Assembly: GCF_000802965.1 (NCBI RefSeq)
Contig: NZ_JSAK01000036.1
Span: forward strand, 37,154 to 101,153
Source of the DNA: Pseudomonas fluorescens
GTDB lineage: Bacteria; Pseudomonadota; Gammaproteobacteria; Pseudomonadales; Pseudomonadaceae
Direction of reading: 5' to 3'
Length of the DNA stretch: 64,000 nucleotides
Of the stretch, positions 17,874 through 28,668 are shown one piece after another. The notes beneath the pieces were generated by a model that worked only from the letters and a program-made list of their open reading frames with translations, had not been told where the DNA came from and ran no database searches. The position numbers and the translations under genes are program-made. Numbering within the stretch: position 1 is the first letter of the stretch; each line of letters opens with the position of its first letter.

Positions 17874-19058
17874 TTAGCGAACCGCCTCAAACAACCCAGT
17901 AGCCCCCATCCCGCCACCCACGCACATGGTCACGATGCCGTAACGCAAATTGCGTCGCTGCAACTCACGCACGAGATGCCCGACCTGACGCGAACCGGTC
18001 ATGCCGAACGGGTGGCCGATGGAAATCGAACCGCCATTGACGTTGTACTTGTCGTTATCGATTTGCAGACGATTACGCGCATACAGGCACTGCGAGGCGA
18101 AGGCTTCGTTGAGTTCCCACAAATCGATATCGGCAATCTGCAAGCCCTTGGCCTTGAGTAACTTAGGCACCGAGAACACCGGGCCGATGCCCATTTCGTC
18201 CGGCTCACAACCGGCCACGGTGAAACCACGGAAAAAGGCTATCGGCTTGAGCCCCAGTTCCAGCGCTTTTTCCAGGCTCATCACCAGCGTCATCGAGGCG
18301 CCGTCAGACAGCTGCGAAGAATTGCCCGCCGTCACCGAGCCGTCTTCAGCAAACACCGGTTTCAACCCGGCAAGACTTTCCAGCGTAGTGTCCGGGCGGT
18401 TGCAGTCGTCACGATCGACCACGCCGTCGAGAATCTGCACCTGGCCGGTGGCCTTGTCTTCAACGCGATACTTCACCGCCATCGGCACGATTTCATCGTC
18501 GAACAGCCCGGCGGTCTGCGCCTGGGCAGTGCGCTGCTGACTTTGCAGGGCGTACAGATCCTGTTCTTCGCGGCTGACGTTGTAACGGCGAGCGACGATT
18601 TCGGCGGTCTGGCCCATCGGGAAGTAGATGCCCGGCACCTGCTCCTTGAGCAGCGGGTTGATCAGGTTGTCGGTGTTGACGCTCTTCATGGTCAGGCTGA
18701 TCGACTCGACGCCACCGGCGACGATGATGTCGCTGCAGCCCGAGGCGATCTGGTTGGCGGCGATGGCAATCGCCTGCAAGCCCGACGAGCAGAACCGGTT
18801 GAGGGTCATGCCCGCGGTGCCGGTGCCCAGTCGAGAGAGCACCGCGACGTTGCGCCCGATGTTGTAGCCCTGCGCGCCTTCGTTGGAGCCGGCACCGACG
18901 ATGCAATCCTCGACGCTGGCCGGGTCAATGCCCGAGCGCTCCAGCAAGGCGTTGACGCAGTGAGCCGCCATGTCGTCCGGACGGGTCATGTTGAATTTGC
19001 CGCGAAAGGATTTGGCCAAGCCGGTCCGTACGCTGTCGACGATCACCACTTCACGCAT
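17874..19058 (-). CDS. Acetyl-CoA C-acyltransferase (thiolase)
   Basis: 394 residues, normal for thiolases. Catalytic residues are visible: nucleophile Cys in NRFCSSGLQAIA, His in GHPFGMTGSR, and second Cys in TMCVGGGMGATG. Degradative or biosynthetic acyl-CoA thiolysis is the family role; chain-length preference cannot be told. The order thiolase then polyphosphate:AMP phosphotransferase agrees with PA3454-PA3455. The start MREVVIVDSVRTG is preceded by GAGG eight bases away; more upstream in-frame starts lack a site. Confidence 0.9.
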   Translation of the reverse strand: MREVVIVDSVRTGLAKSFRGKFNMTRPDDMAAHCVNALLERSGIDPASVEDCIVGAGSNEGAQGYNIGRNVAVLSRLGTGTAGMTLNRFCSSGLQAIAIAANQIASGCSDIIVAGGVESISLTMKSVNTDNLINPLLKEQVPGIYFPMGQTAEIVARRYNVSREEQDLYALQSQQRTAQAQTAGLFDDEIVPMAVKYRVEDKATGQVQILDGVVDRDDCNRPDTTLESLAGLKPVFAEDGSVTAGNSSQLSDGASMTLVMSLEKALELGLKPIAFFRGFTVAGCEPDEMGIGPVFSVPKLLKAKGLQIADIDLWELNEAFASQCLYARNRLQIDNDKYNVNGGSISIGHPFGMTGSRQVGHLVRELQRRNLRYGIVTMCVGGGMGATGLFEAVR

Positions 19059-19160
19059 GGCATACCTCATTGTTGTTGTCGGTTGAGAGTGGATCGAGCA
19101 TATGCCCACCCCGACACCGACCGCGACAATCATTCATCCCGCGTATGCGCAGCCATCGGC

Positions 19161-20675
19161 TCACTTCTTGTGTTTGCGCGCCTGTTTGTCGGACTTTTCG
19201 AACGCCTCTTCAATGGCCAGATTGATGGTGCGCAACACTTTCACCCGCGCCCAGCGTTTGTCATTGGCTTCCACCAGCGTCCACGGCGAAATCTCGGTGC
19301 TGGTGCGGTCAACCATGTCGCCGACGGCGGCGCGATAGGCATCCCATTTATCGCGATTGCGCCAGTCGTCTTCGGTGATTTTGAAGCGCTTGAACGGAAT
19401 GTTTTCGCGCTCCTGGAATCGCTCCAGTTGCGTCTGCTTGTCGATGGACAGCCAGAACTTGACCACGATCACCCCGGCGTCGGCGACCTGTTCTTCGAAG
19501 TCGTTGATTTCACTGTAGGCCCGCAACCAATCCGCCGGGCTGCAAAAGCCCTCGATTCGCTCCACCAGCACCCGACCGTACCAGGATCGGTCGAACACGG
19601 TGAATTTGCCGCGCGCCGGAAGATGCCGCCAGAAACGCCAGAGATACGGCTGCGCACGCTCCTCTTCTGTCGGCGCGGCAATCGGCACGATGTTGTATTG
19701 CCGTGGGTCCAGTGCCGCTGCGACCCGGCGGATCGCCCCACCCTTGCCCGCCGCGTCGTTGCCTTCGAACACCGCCACCAGCGCGTGGCGGCGCATGCGT
19801 TTGTCGCGCAGCAGCCCGGAAAGCCGTGCCTGTTCGGTGATCAGTTGTTCTTCGTAATCGTCCTTGGTCAGACGCAATTTCAGGTCGAGGCTGTCGAGCA
19901 GGTTGACCTGATCGACACTGGGAAAAACCGGCGCAGCGCTGACTTTTTCCGGATGAATTTGCGGTCGTTTCAGTGCGGCCTGCAGGCCTTCAAGCAAAAT
20001 CTTGCCCACCACCAGGCTGCGATAACGCGGGTCCATCCCGGCGATCACGTGCCACGGTGCGTAGTCGCGGCTGGTGCGACGCAAAACCCGTTCGCCAAAC
20101 TTTACAAAACGGTCGTAAGTTTCAGACTGCTGCCAGTCCAGAGGGCTGATGCGCCAGCTGTGCAACGGGTCGTCAGCCAACGCCTTGAGGCGCGCCTTCA
20201 TTTGTTTCTTGGACAGGTGAAACCAGAATTTGAAGATCAGCGCGCCTTCATCGCAGAGCATCTTTTCCAGGCGCTCGGCCGAATTGATGCTTTGATCCAG
20301 ACGCGGGTCCTTGATCACGCCATGAACCCGCGCCTGGAGCATCTGGCTGTACCAGTTGCCGAAGAAAACGCCCATGCGCCCCTTGGCCGGGAGCATCCGC
20401 CAATAGCGCCAGGCCGGTGGTCGCGCCAGTTCTTCGTCGGTTTGCTGATCGAAGGTGCGGACCTCGATCAAGCGCGGGTCCATCCATTCGTTGAGCAACT
20501 TGACCGTCTCGCCCTTGCCGGCGCCTTCGATGCCGTTGATCAAAATGATCACCGGAAAACGCTTTTGCTGCTGAAGTTCGAACTGCGCTTCGAGCAAGGC
20601 TTCACGCAGGGCCGGCACTTCGGCGTCGTAGGTTTCTTTGTCGATGGTGTGATCGATTTCGGCAGATTCGAACAT
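19161..20675 (-). CDS. pap: Polyphosphate:AMP phosphotransferase (class II PPK2)
   Basis: 504 residues made of two tandem PPK2 domains. Each has a P-loop: INGIEGAGKGET in the first and FEGNDAAGKGGA in the second, with matching PPAWRYWRMLPAKG / QPYLWRFWRHLPARG segments and the lid FDRSWYGRVLVER in the second. In two-domain PPK2 enzymes the C-terminal domain is catalytic and makes ADP from AMP with polyphosphate. The first copy has FFGNWYSQ where the second has FDRSWYGR, consistent with a non-catalytic N-domain. GGGAG precedes the ATG (MFESAEIDHT). Cytoplasmic. Confidence 0.92.
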   Translation of the reverse strand: MFESAEIDHTIDKETYDAEVPALREALLEAQFELQQQKRFPVIILINGIEGAGKGETVKLLNEWMDPRLIEVRTFDQQTDEELARPPAWRYWRMLPAKGRMGVFFGNWYSQMLQARVHGVIKDPRLDQSINSAERLEKMLCDEGALIFKFWFHLSKKQMKARLKALADDPLHSWRISPLDWQQSETYDRFVKFGERVLRRTSRDYAPWHVIAGMDPRYRSLVVGKILLEGLQAALKRPQIHPEKVSAAPVFPSVDQVNLLDSLDLKLRLTKDDYEEQLITEQARLSGLLRDKRMRRHALVAVFEGNDAAGKGGAIRRVAAALDPRQYNIVPIAAPTEEERAQPYLWRFWRHLPARGKFTVFDRSWYGRVLVERIEGFCSPADWLRAYSEINDFEEQVADAGVIVVKFWLSIDKQTQLERFQERENIPFKRFKITEDDWRNRDKWDAYRAAVGDMVDRTSTEISPWTLVEANDKRWARVKVLRTINLAIEEAFEKSDKQARKHKK

Positions 20676-20763
20676 GAATGACTCCCTTCCAGATGTGAGC
20701 AAGACTAGCGGATTGACCTCTGCATCGTTGGAGAAATCCAATTTTTAAAGCCGCCGAGAAACT

Positions 20764-20862
20764 CGTGGCGAGGGAGCTTGCTCCCGCAGGACAGCGCAGC
20801 CGTCCCCAAAAAACGTTGCGGCTGCTTCGCACCCGAGCGGGAGCAAGCACCCTCGCCACAAA
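20764..20862. repeat. REP pair, GTGGCGAGGGAGCTTGCTCCCGC type
   Basis: GTGGCGAGGGAGCTTGCTCC and the inverse GGAGCAAGCACCCTCGCCAC (one mismatch) lie between the divergent PPK2 and mnmC genes, ending about 60 bases before the mnmC start, an unusual 5' position for a REP pair here. Confidence 0.82.
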
Positions 20863-20925
20863 GGCGGATCAGGCACCGCCCCCGTGATCGGCTAGAATGG
20901 CCGCCTTGCCGTTGCCGAGCCTGCC

Positions 20926-22905
20926 ATGAAACCTGTAATGCCCCACGCCCAGCTCGACTGGGACGACCAGGGTCGACCGCATTCGCGCGTGTTCGACGAT
21001 GTGTATTTCTCCGATAAATCGGGGCTGGACGAAACCCGCTACGTATTCATTGAGCAGAACCGTTTGGCCGAACGCTTCGCCGCACTGCCACAGGGCGGAC
21101 GTCTGGTCATCGGCGAAACAGGCTTCGGCACGGGGCTGAACTTTCTGTGCGCCTGGCAGGTGTTCGAGCAACATGCAGCAGCCGGCGCGCGGATGCATTT
21201 TGTCAGTGTCGAAAAATACCCATTGAGCCCCGCCGACCTGCAGCGTGCCCTGGCGCTGTGGCCGGAACTCAAAGCGTTTGCCGATCAGTTACTGGCGCAA
21301 TACGTGGCCATTCACCAAGGTTTCCAACGCCTGACACTGGCCGACGGCCGGGTCACCCTGACGCTGCTGATCGGTGATGCACTGGAGCAGTTGCCGCAAC
21401 TCGATGCACAAATCGATGCCTGGTTACTCGACGGATTTGCCCCGGCGAAAAATCCGGACATGTGGACGGCTGAACTGTTTGCCGAGTTGGCGCGATTGGC
21501 CGCACCCGGCTCGACCATCAGCACCTTTACCAGCACCGGTTGGGTTCGGCGCCTGCTGAACGCCGCCGGTTTCAAGATGAAACGCACGCCGGGCATCGGC
21601 CATAAATGGGAAATCCTGCGCGGCGAATTCCTAGGCTGGCCGTCAGACGTTCCGGTCCCCGCTCCCGACAAACCCTGGTTCGCCCGACCTGCGCCGCTGA
21701 CCGGTGAACGCCGCGCCCTGGTGATCGGTGCCGGTCTCGCCGGTTGCGCCAGCGCCGCCAGCCTCGCTGCGCGGGGCTGGCAGGTGAGCGTGCTGGAGCG
21801 ACACTCGGCCATCGCCCAGGAAGCCTCGGGCAATCCTCAGGGCGTGCTTTATCTCAAATTATCAGCCCACGGCACGGCGCTATCGCAAATGATCGTCAGC
21901 GGCTTCGGCTACACCCGACGCCAACTCGAACACTTGCAACGGGGCATCGACTGGGACGATTGCGGCGTGCTGCAATTGGCGTTCAATGCCAAGGAAGCCG
22001 AACGTCAGATGCAATTGGCGGCGGCGTTTCCCGAGGACTTGCTGCACCTGCTGGATCAACCCCAGGCACAAGCCCGGGCCGGAATCGGACTGACCCACGG
22101 CGGCCTGTATTTCCCGGAAGGTGGCTGGGTCCATCCACCGGCGTTGTGCCAATGGCAGGCTGCGCACCCACAGATCCAAGTGCTCGCGCACCACGATGTG
22201 CTCGAACTGCGCAAGGCCGATGGCCAGTGGCAAGCCTGGGACGGCGAACGCTTGCTCGCCAGCGCACCGGTGGTGGTGCTGGCCGGCGCCGCCGAGATCC
22301 AGCGCTTTTCCGAAAGTGCCGAGCTACCGCTCAAGCGCATACGCGGGCAAATCACTCGTCTGACACAAACAGCGCAAAGCCAGGCGCTGAACACGGTGGT
22401 TTGCGCCGAAGGTTATGTCGCCCCCGCGCGCCTGGGCGAACACACCTTGGGGGCCAGCTTCGATTTCAAGAGCGACGACCTGACCCCGACCACGGCCGAA
22501 CACTTGGGCAATCTGGCCATGCTTGAGGAGATTTCCCACGACCTGGTCATACGCCTGCAGGCGAATGAACTTGAACCGGAACACCTTGAAGGACGCGCAG
22601 CCTTTCGTTGCACCAGCCCCGACTACCTGCCCATCGTCGGGCCCTTGGCTGACCATCAAGCCTTCGCCCAGGCCTATGCCGCACTGAGCAAGGACGCCCG
22701 ACAGGTGCCGGACGTCGAATGCCCCTGGCTTGACGGTTTGTACGTCAACAGTGGCCACGGCTCACGCGGCCTGATCACGGCGCCGCTGTCCGGAGAACTG
22801 CTGGCGGCCTGGCTGGATAACGAGCCCCTGCCCCTGCCCAGAAGCGTCGCCGAAGCCTGTCATCCCAACCGGTTTGCCTTGCGGCGCTTGATCCGGGGCA
22901 AGTAG
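20926..22905 (+). CDS. mnmC: Bifunctional tRNA mnm5s2U biosynthesis protein
   Basis: 659 residues. N-terminal DUF752 methyltransferase (MnmC2, about 1-235; SAM motif ETGFGTGLNFL and LDGFAPAKNPDMW) and C-terminal FAD-dependent oxidoreductase (MnmC1; GxGxxG motif VIGAGLAGCASAASLA at about 266, and NSGHGSRGLITAPLSGE near the end). Together they convert cmnm5s2U34 to mnm5s2U34 in tRNAs for Lys, Glu and others. ATG start MKPVMPHAQLDWDDQGRPHS. Full length. Ends ten bases before the convergent NEL gene. Confidence 0.95.
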   Translation: MKPVMPHAQLDWDDQGRPHSRVFDDVYFSDKSGLDETRYVFIEQNRLAERFAALPQGGRLVIGETGFGTGLNFLCAWQVFEQHAAAGARMHFVSVEKYPLSPADLQRALALWPELKAFADQLLAQYVAIHQGFQRLTLADGRVTLTLLIGDALEQLPQLDAQIDAWLLDGFAPAKNPDMWTAELFAELARLAAPGSTISTFTSTGWVRRLLNAAGFKMKRTPGIGHKWEILRGEFLGWPSDVPVPAPDKPWFARPAPLTGERRALVIGAGLAGCASAASLAARGWQVSVLERHSAIAQEASGNPQGVLYLKLSAHGTALSQMIVSGFGYTRRQLEHLQRGIDWDDCGVLQLAFNAKEAERQMQLAAAFPEDLLHLLDQPQAQARAGIGLTHGGLYFPEGGWVHPPALCQWQAAHPQIQVLAHHDVLELRKADGQWQAWDGERLLASAPVVVLAGAAEIQRFSESAELPLKRIRGQITRLTQTAQSQALNTVVCAEGYVAPARLGEHTLGASFDFKSDDLTPTTAEHLGNLAMLEEISHDLVIRLQANELEPEHLEGRAAFRCTSPDYLPIVGPLADHQAFAQAYAALSKDARQVPDVECPWLDGLYVNSGHGSRGLITAPLSGELLAAWLDNEPLPLPRSVAEACHPNRFALRRLIRGK

Positions 22906-22915
22906 CCCCGGTCAC

Positions 22916-25900
22916 TCAATCGCCCGGAACAGCACAGAGCCCCAAATCAACCAGTCTCAAGGCATCGTTGGTCAAGCGTTCCAGAACCGCATTTTCGGCG
23001 TCCTCTTTGGCAACCTTGATCACGTTGAGTTGAGTGAGGTAGCTACCGGTGGTGAGTCTGTCGGCCTTATCGAATACCGCCTCGATCTTTGCCGAGAATG
23101 TTTCGTCGACTGAAACGAATTGACGTGGGTGATTGCGCTTCAGGTAATCGGTCCAAAAAGGCTGCTTTACCAAGAACTTCAGGAGTTCGGGTGACAGTTC
23201 TGCGGATGTCACTCGAGTTTGCGCCGTGTCCAGAGCTGTTCGAGTGACACCACTGAGAGACGCATAGCGCATGTGCCGTGGCTGACCGGGCAACTCGAAA
23301 TGCTTCGCCAGCCCCGTTCGATAGGCCAGGCTTACTTCCAGGGGGTCGACTTTCGGGTTGTCCTTGATATGTTCCTGGGCGATGCGGTCCAGTTGATCCA
23401 GGCGAAACAGGCCACGGGCCAATTTCAGCAGCGGCGCCGCCGTCGATTGCTTGCCGCCAGCAGGATTGATCACCCTGTCGATCTCCACCGCCACTTCCAG
23501 ATGGCTGAAATTCAATGCCGCCGAATCCGTGCAGTTGATCGGGTTGGCCGCCAGTTCCAGTACGTGTTCTCGCAGCGCTGAATTGCCCTCGGCCGCTTCC
23601 AATACCCGCCAGACACGAAGGGTCATGTCCTCCTGCACGTGTTCGGAATCGGCGGTATGAATCAGTTCCGACAGCAACCGAAACAGCCCATCGGTCTGCG
23701 GATCGTCCTTGAGTGCGGTCCAGATCGCGTTTCGCTTGTTAAATGTCTCGCCAGCACTTTCCGGCAACCAAAGCGACCGTGCAGCCTGTTCGTTCAGGCG
23801 TGTGATGTCGTCCTCAAGGTAGCCCATGCCGGTACCCACGCTGTCGCGATACTCCTTGAGCCGGGTGAGGCTCGTATCCGACAGAGAGTTGTGTCGCAAA
23901 TTGATCGTCTCGCTGAAACGGCGCGGACTGCTGAACAGCCAGTCTGGCAAGTCCTTGATGTCATTGTCGCGCAGGTCCACACGATCCAGATTGGGCAGAC
24001 GCGACAGCCCTTTGGGCAACTCCGTGGCGCGGGTTTCGCGCACAGAGAGGAAACGCAGATCGAACATTTTGCTCACGTCCGGTGTAGCACCGAGCGGGTT
24101 ATAGCCCAGGTTCAAGGTTTCGAGTGTGCGCAGGTTGGAGAGCTTTAGCAGTGTCTGTTCCGTCAGTTTTATCTGGTTTTTCTCCAGACTGAGTTGCTTG
24201 AGACCGGGCATCAACGACAAAACCTCCGGCAGCAATGTGAGCTTGTTGTTGTCGAGCTGAATGGACTCAACCTTCTTGAACGCTTTAATGAAATAGGCGA
24301 CGTCGTTACCCAACGCCATGTTCTTCAGCGATAGACGGCTTACATGGTCGAAGGAGATTTCGGCTGGCAGGATCGGCAGTTTTCCAATCCGCATGCCGTC
24401 CAGCTTCAGGCTCGAAGTCCCATCGTTGAGCACGCTGTACAAACGTCGCCAGCTGTCCTCGATGATCTCCGCCACTTGGCTGCGGCTACGCAGGTATTCG
24501 CCGCGCTCGCCGCCCACATCCTTCCAGTCAGCTTCATCGATACTCCACGTCTCAAGCAGCGTGCGTAACTGCGTCAGCTGCTGCTGAAGCTGTTTGACCG
24601 CATTCGCCCGGGCCAAATGATCACTGCCCAATTCATCGAGAAATGTGCCGGCAGTAATCTCGGAGAACAGCGGATAGAGTTTCCTGACCTTGCGCACCAA
24701 TCGCTTCGAGTGATTGGTGGCAGCGACAGGGGAATCGCCTAGAGTACAACCCGTCTCTGTGGGTGCAGGTTCTATCGTACCGGTGGACAGGAATTGCCTA
24801 GCCTCCGTCCGCTCCTCGATGACTTTGCCCAGCAAACGAGCACGCAGACGCCCACCATCGCCGGTTTCCGTGAAGCCGAAAGCAAGACGCTGCGGTGACG
24901 GTATCGCCGTGATGATTGCATCAAAGAGACCGTTCGGCCCCGTTGAAGCGGACCCTAGAGATTTGCCGTCGCTGCCGAATGGCCTGTAGCTTTTCCCCGA
25001 CTTGACGACAATGCACTTGAGCGCCGTATCGCTGGTGTCCTTGCCAACGCTCTCAAGAAGCTTGCCTTTGGGTGCGTTCTCCCGCAGTTCCAGTCGGATG
25101 TTGTGGTTCCAGCCAGTCAAGCGACTGAGAAACTGAATGCCAAGTTTTTCACTGTCGGCCCCGGCAATCGCCGGCAAGTAAAACCCGGCGAGCGCCCGGT
25201 CCAGACGTACCTCAGCCGATGCCGCGCGAATGTTCTGCGCCAATTCCATGGGTACTCGCCCGGTCGCTCTCAGGTGCAAGCGTTCGACACTCGACGCCCC
25301 ATCAATCAACTCTCGGGCCACCGGAACGAAAAGCCCCGCAACCGTACCAAGGGTCAAACCGAGGTCGAGATACTTGAGCAAGCGCTTTTGACGGGCGTCT
25401 TCATCGACATCGGCAGTGGGCACGGCCAGTTTCCTGGCGTCGACCTGCAACTTGCCCACTTGGCTCTGAAGCATGAAATCGAAAAGTGATGTGGTGATTG
25501 GCAGTTGCTTGATAAACCCCAGGCTGCGGGTCTCATCGAACGTGGCAAAAAAATCCGCTTTGTCGTCTTCATCGATGCTGTGGGCGAAGTAGTCCTTGTA
25601 TCTGCCGACGCTGAGCTTGAGGGTCAGGTATTGCTTGAAGTCAGCAACTTCGAGTATTCGTAAAGAGGCCGATGGGGTTCACCCGGCATGTAAACCAGAC
25701 ACCACTCGTCGGGGTATTCCTCGACAGAGCGCACGGAAAACACCACCACGCCCCACACGCAGCAGTTGTGTATTTCAATGCCCTGCATGATCAGCGTTTT
25801 GGCGCCGTGAACCAGAGTTGACGCCTGTAGAGTGTGGCCGGTCTCGGGCCCGAACATGGTCAGCAGGGCCTTGTAGATCGCCTCGTCGATATGACCTTTC

Positions 25901-26598
25901 ATCAACGCCATGTGGGTGTCCATCAACATCAACAGGCGTTTGAGCTGCTTGATGTCAGGCACTTGGGCACCGGTGGCGACCACTTTGCCATCCCGGCTGG
26001 TCAGGCCGAAAACGTCCTGGAAATGCTCCTGATAGCGTTTCTCCAGATCCAGCTCGCGGCAAAACGTGGCAAAGGCTTGCGGCGTTAGCTCGGCGACGCC
26101 GGCCGGTGCACTGGTCATCCGCACAACGCTGCCCGCGGGAAAACCATCGGTCGCCGCTTCATCCTCGGTTAAGTTCTGCATGGCCGCTTCCAGCAAGCTG
26201 TGAGTAGCCGCAGGCACTGCCTGGGTCGCACCCGATGACGGCGGCGTATCGCTGCAGCCGCAATCAGCGCCGGGCAACTCCAGGTGGTCGTTTTCGACAT
26301 CGAAACGGGCTGGCCATTTGGCACCGAGGGCCAAGGTCAGCGCCTCGATGCAAAACACTTTCAGCGGCTGCAACTTGCGCAGGTTCGTATCGACTTTCGC
26401 CTGACAGAGTTGAAATTCACGAAGGGTTTTATCCAGCGCCCCGATCATTTCGGGTTTGGCTTGGGCCAGCCATGTTGGCAAGGTTTTTTCAAGCACCTGG
26501 GCGGTGTCCAGATCGCCCGTGGCGTCGAGCAACGCGGCCAGCTTCTTTTCCTGAGTCAACGGCACAACGGTCTCGGGTGTGGTCTCGGTGGTAGCCAT
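22916..26598 (-). pseudogene. DUF6543-LRR-NEL E3 ubiquitin ligase effector-like gene, frameshifted
   Basis: One gene of about 1,227 codons split by a one-base deletion near 25649-25653. The 5' part starts at ATG 26598 (AGGAG seven bases away) and stops at 25624 after PLYEYSKLLTSSNT. Shifting frame at 25650 gives VADFKQYLTLKLSVGRYKDY and the reading continues to 22916. The 3' part has the DUF6543 (dermonecrotic-toxin-like) segment, a leucine-rich repeat block (such as LKQLSLEKNQIKL and LDRVDLRDNDIKDLP) and a C-terminal NEL domain with candidate catalytic Cys in NPINCTDSAAL (codon 23531-23533). NEL proteins of the IpaH/SspH type attach ubiquitin to host proteins. No secretion gene adjoins it. 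Sequencing error is a real alternative to true decay. Confidence 0.8.
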
Positions 26599-26892
26599 CA
26601 GCAATCTCCTTATTGCAGATTCGAGCAGTCACCTTAACCAGTTGGCGCTTGGGAAAATAACGCGAATTCCTGCACGGATTCATGGGCAACACAGCAGAAA
26701 TCTACATGTTTGAGATAACTATCTACCGCACTCAATTGAGCACGTTCTGCTATTGGCCTGCGCCATAGCCGTTCGCGCTTATAACTGATCGTTCTAAAAC
26801 TCCCACTACCGAGGCGGGTCAGTTTCTGAGTACCCGCCATTTTGGCGCGGAATCGATTGACCCTCCCCAACGGAAAAACCGGTAAGGAATTT
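26599..26892. other. Divergent promoter region of the NEL gene and NAGGN operon
   Basis: 294 bases, richer in AT than its flanks, between divergent genes. It contains the 10-base palindrome CTCAATTGAG (about 26733-26742) and AAGGAATTT before the asnO start. No small gene with a credible start is visible. Osmotic control of the NAGGN genes is known in Pseudomonas, but I cannot assign boxes. Confidence 0.45.
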
Positions 26893-28665
26893 ATGTGCGG
26901 ATTAGCTGGCGAGTTACGTTTTGACAATCAACCTGCAGACCTTGCAGCCATTGAACGAATCACCCATCACCTGGCGCCCCGTGGCCCTGATGCATGGGGT
27001 TTCCATAGCCAGGGTCCGATTGCCCTGGGCCATCGACGCCTGAAAATCATGGACCTGTCGGACGGCTCGGCGCAGCCGATGATCGACCAGCAATTGGGCT
27101 TGTCCCTGGCCTTCAACGGCGCGATCTACAACTTCCCGGAATTGCGCACTGAGCTGGAAAGCCTGGGTTACGCCTTCTATTCCGGTGGTGACACCGAAGT
27201 GCTGCTCAAAGGCTTTCACGCCTGGGGTGAAGCGCTGCTGCCAAAACTCAACGGCATGTTCGCCTTCGCCATCTGGCAGCGCGACACGCAAAGCCTGTTC
27301 ATCGCCCGTGACCGTCTCGGCGTGAAGCCGCTGTACCTGTCGCGCACCGGTGAGCGCCTGCGCTTTGCCTCAGCGCTGCCAGCATTGCTGAAGGGCGGCG
27401 ACATCAACCCGATCCTCGACCCGGTGGCGCTCAATCACTATCTGAATTTTCACGCGGTCGTCCCTGCACCACGCACCTTGCTGGCAGGCATCGAAAAACT
27501 GCCGCCGGCCACCTGGATGCGCATCGACGCGGATGGCCGCACCGAGCAGAAAACCTGGTGGACCCTGCCCTACGGCCCACACGCTGACGAGAAAAATCTG
27601 ACACTCGAAGACTGGCGTGATCGCGTACTCGACAGCACCCGCGACGCGGTGGCGATTCGTCAGCGTGCGGCGGTCGATGTGGGTGTATTGCTTTCCGGTG
27701 GTGTCGATTCAAGCATGTTGGTCGGTCTGTTGCGTGAGGTCGGCGTGGAAAACCTCTCGACCTTCTCCATCGGTTTCCAGGATGCCGGCGGCGAGCGCGG
27801 TGACGAGTTCCAGTATTCGGACCTGATCGCCAAACACTACGGCACCCATCACCATCAATTGCGCATCGACGAAAAAGAGATCATCGAGCAACTGCCCGCC
27901 GCGTTCCGCGCCATGAGCGAGCCGATGGTCAGTCATGACTGCATCGCCTTTTATCTGCTGTCCCGTGAAGTGGCCAAGCACTGCAAAGTGGTGCAAAGCG
28001 GCCAAGGGGCAGACGAACTGTTCGCCGGCTATCACTGGTATCCGCAAGTGGACGGTGCGAGCGATCCGTACGCGGCTTATCGCGAGGCGTTTTTCGACCG
28101 CTCCTACGACGATTACGCGGCCACCGTGCAACCGAAATGGCTGACCGCCAATGACGCTGCCGGTGACTTCGTCAAAGAGCATTTCGCACAACCCGGCGCC
28201 GACGCAGCGGTAGACAAAGCCCTGCGCCTGGACAGCACGGTGATGCTGGTGGATGACCCGGTCAAACGCGTCGACAACATGACTATGGCTTGGGGTCTGG
28301 AAGCGCGTACGCCGTTTCTCGACTATCGACTGGTGGAATTGTCGGCCCGCATTCCGGGCAAATTCAAACTGCCCGACGGCGGCAAACAAGTGTTGAAAGA
28401 AGCGGCGCGCCTGGTCATTCCAAGCGAAGTGATCGACCGCAAGAAAGGTTATTTCCCGGTGCCGGGCCTCAAGCACTTGCAAGGCGAAACGCTGAACTGG
28501 GTGCGTGAACTGTTGCTCGATCCGAGTCAGGATCGCGGCCTCTTCAACCCGGCGATGCTCGACCGCCTGCTGACCGACCCGCAAGGTCAGTTGACCCCGC
28601 TGCGCGGCTCCAAGCTGTGGCAATTGGCGGCCATGAACCTGTGGCTCAGTGAACAAGGAATCTGA
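26893..28665 (+). CDS. asnO: N-acetylglutaminylglutamine amidotransferase (asparagine-synthase-like)
   Basis: 590 residues. N-terminal class II glutamine amidotransferase with nucleophile Cys2 (MCGLAGELRFD) and a C-terminal asparagine-synthase-like AMP-forming domain with PP-loop LLSGGVDSSM near residue 268. It converts N-acetylglutaminylglutamine to its amide, the osmoprotectant NAGGN, the last step of the pathway (PA3459 type). The frame extends upstream to a TTG, but Cys must follow Met directly, which fixes the start at 26893; AAGGAA lies just before it. Followed three bases later by the synthetase gene. Confidence 0.93.
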   Translation: MCGLAGELRFDNQPADLAAIERITHHLAPRGPDAWGFHSQGPIALGHRRLKIMDLSDGSAQPMIDQQLGLSLAFNGAIYNFPELRTELESLGYAFYSGGDTEVLLKGFHAWGEALLPKLNGMFAFAIWQRDTQSLFIARDRLGVKPLYLSRTGERLRFASALPALLKGGDINPILDPVALNHYLNFHAVVPAPRTLLAGIEKLPPATWMRIDADGRTEQKTWWTLPYGPHADEKNLTLEDWRDRVLDSTRDAVAIRQRAAVDVGVLLSGGVDSSMLVGLLREVGVENLSTFSIGFQDAGGERGDEFQYSDLIAKHYGTHHHQLRIDEKEIIEQLPAAFRAMSEPMVSHDCIAFYLLSREVAKHCKVVQSGQGADELFAGYHWYPQVDGASDPYAAYREAFFDRSYDDYAATVQPKWLTANDAAGDFVKEHFAQPGADAAVDKALRLDSTVMLVDDPVKRVDNMTMAWGLEARTPFLDYRLVELSARIPGKFKLPDGGKQVLKEAARLVIPSEVIDRKKGYFPVPGLKHLQGETLNWVRELLLDPSQDRGLFNPAMLDRLLTDPQGQLTPLRGSKLWQLAAMNLWLSEQGI

Positions 28666-28668
28666 TCG

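Noticed and set aside
18543..20681. 712-codon rightward frame over thiolase and PPK2
   Set aside because: Antisense shadow; no domain motifs and no start signal.
25474..25476. ATG of MLQSQVGKL as a true start for the NEL-ligase fragment
   Set aside because: No ribosome binding site and the frame is open upstream with the expected DUF6543 residues, so it is an internal Met after the frameshift.
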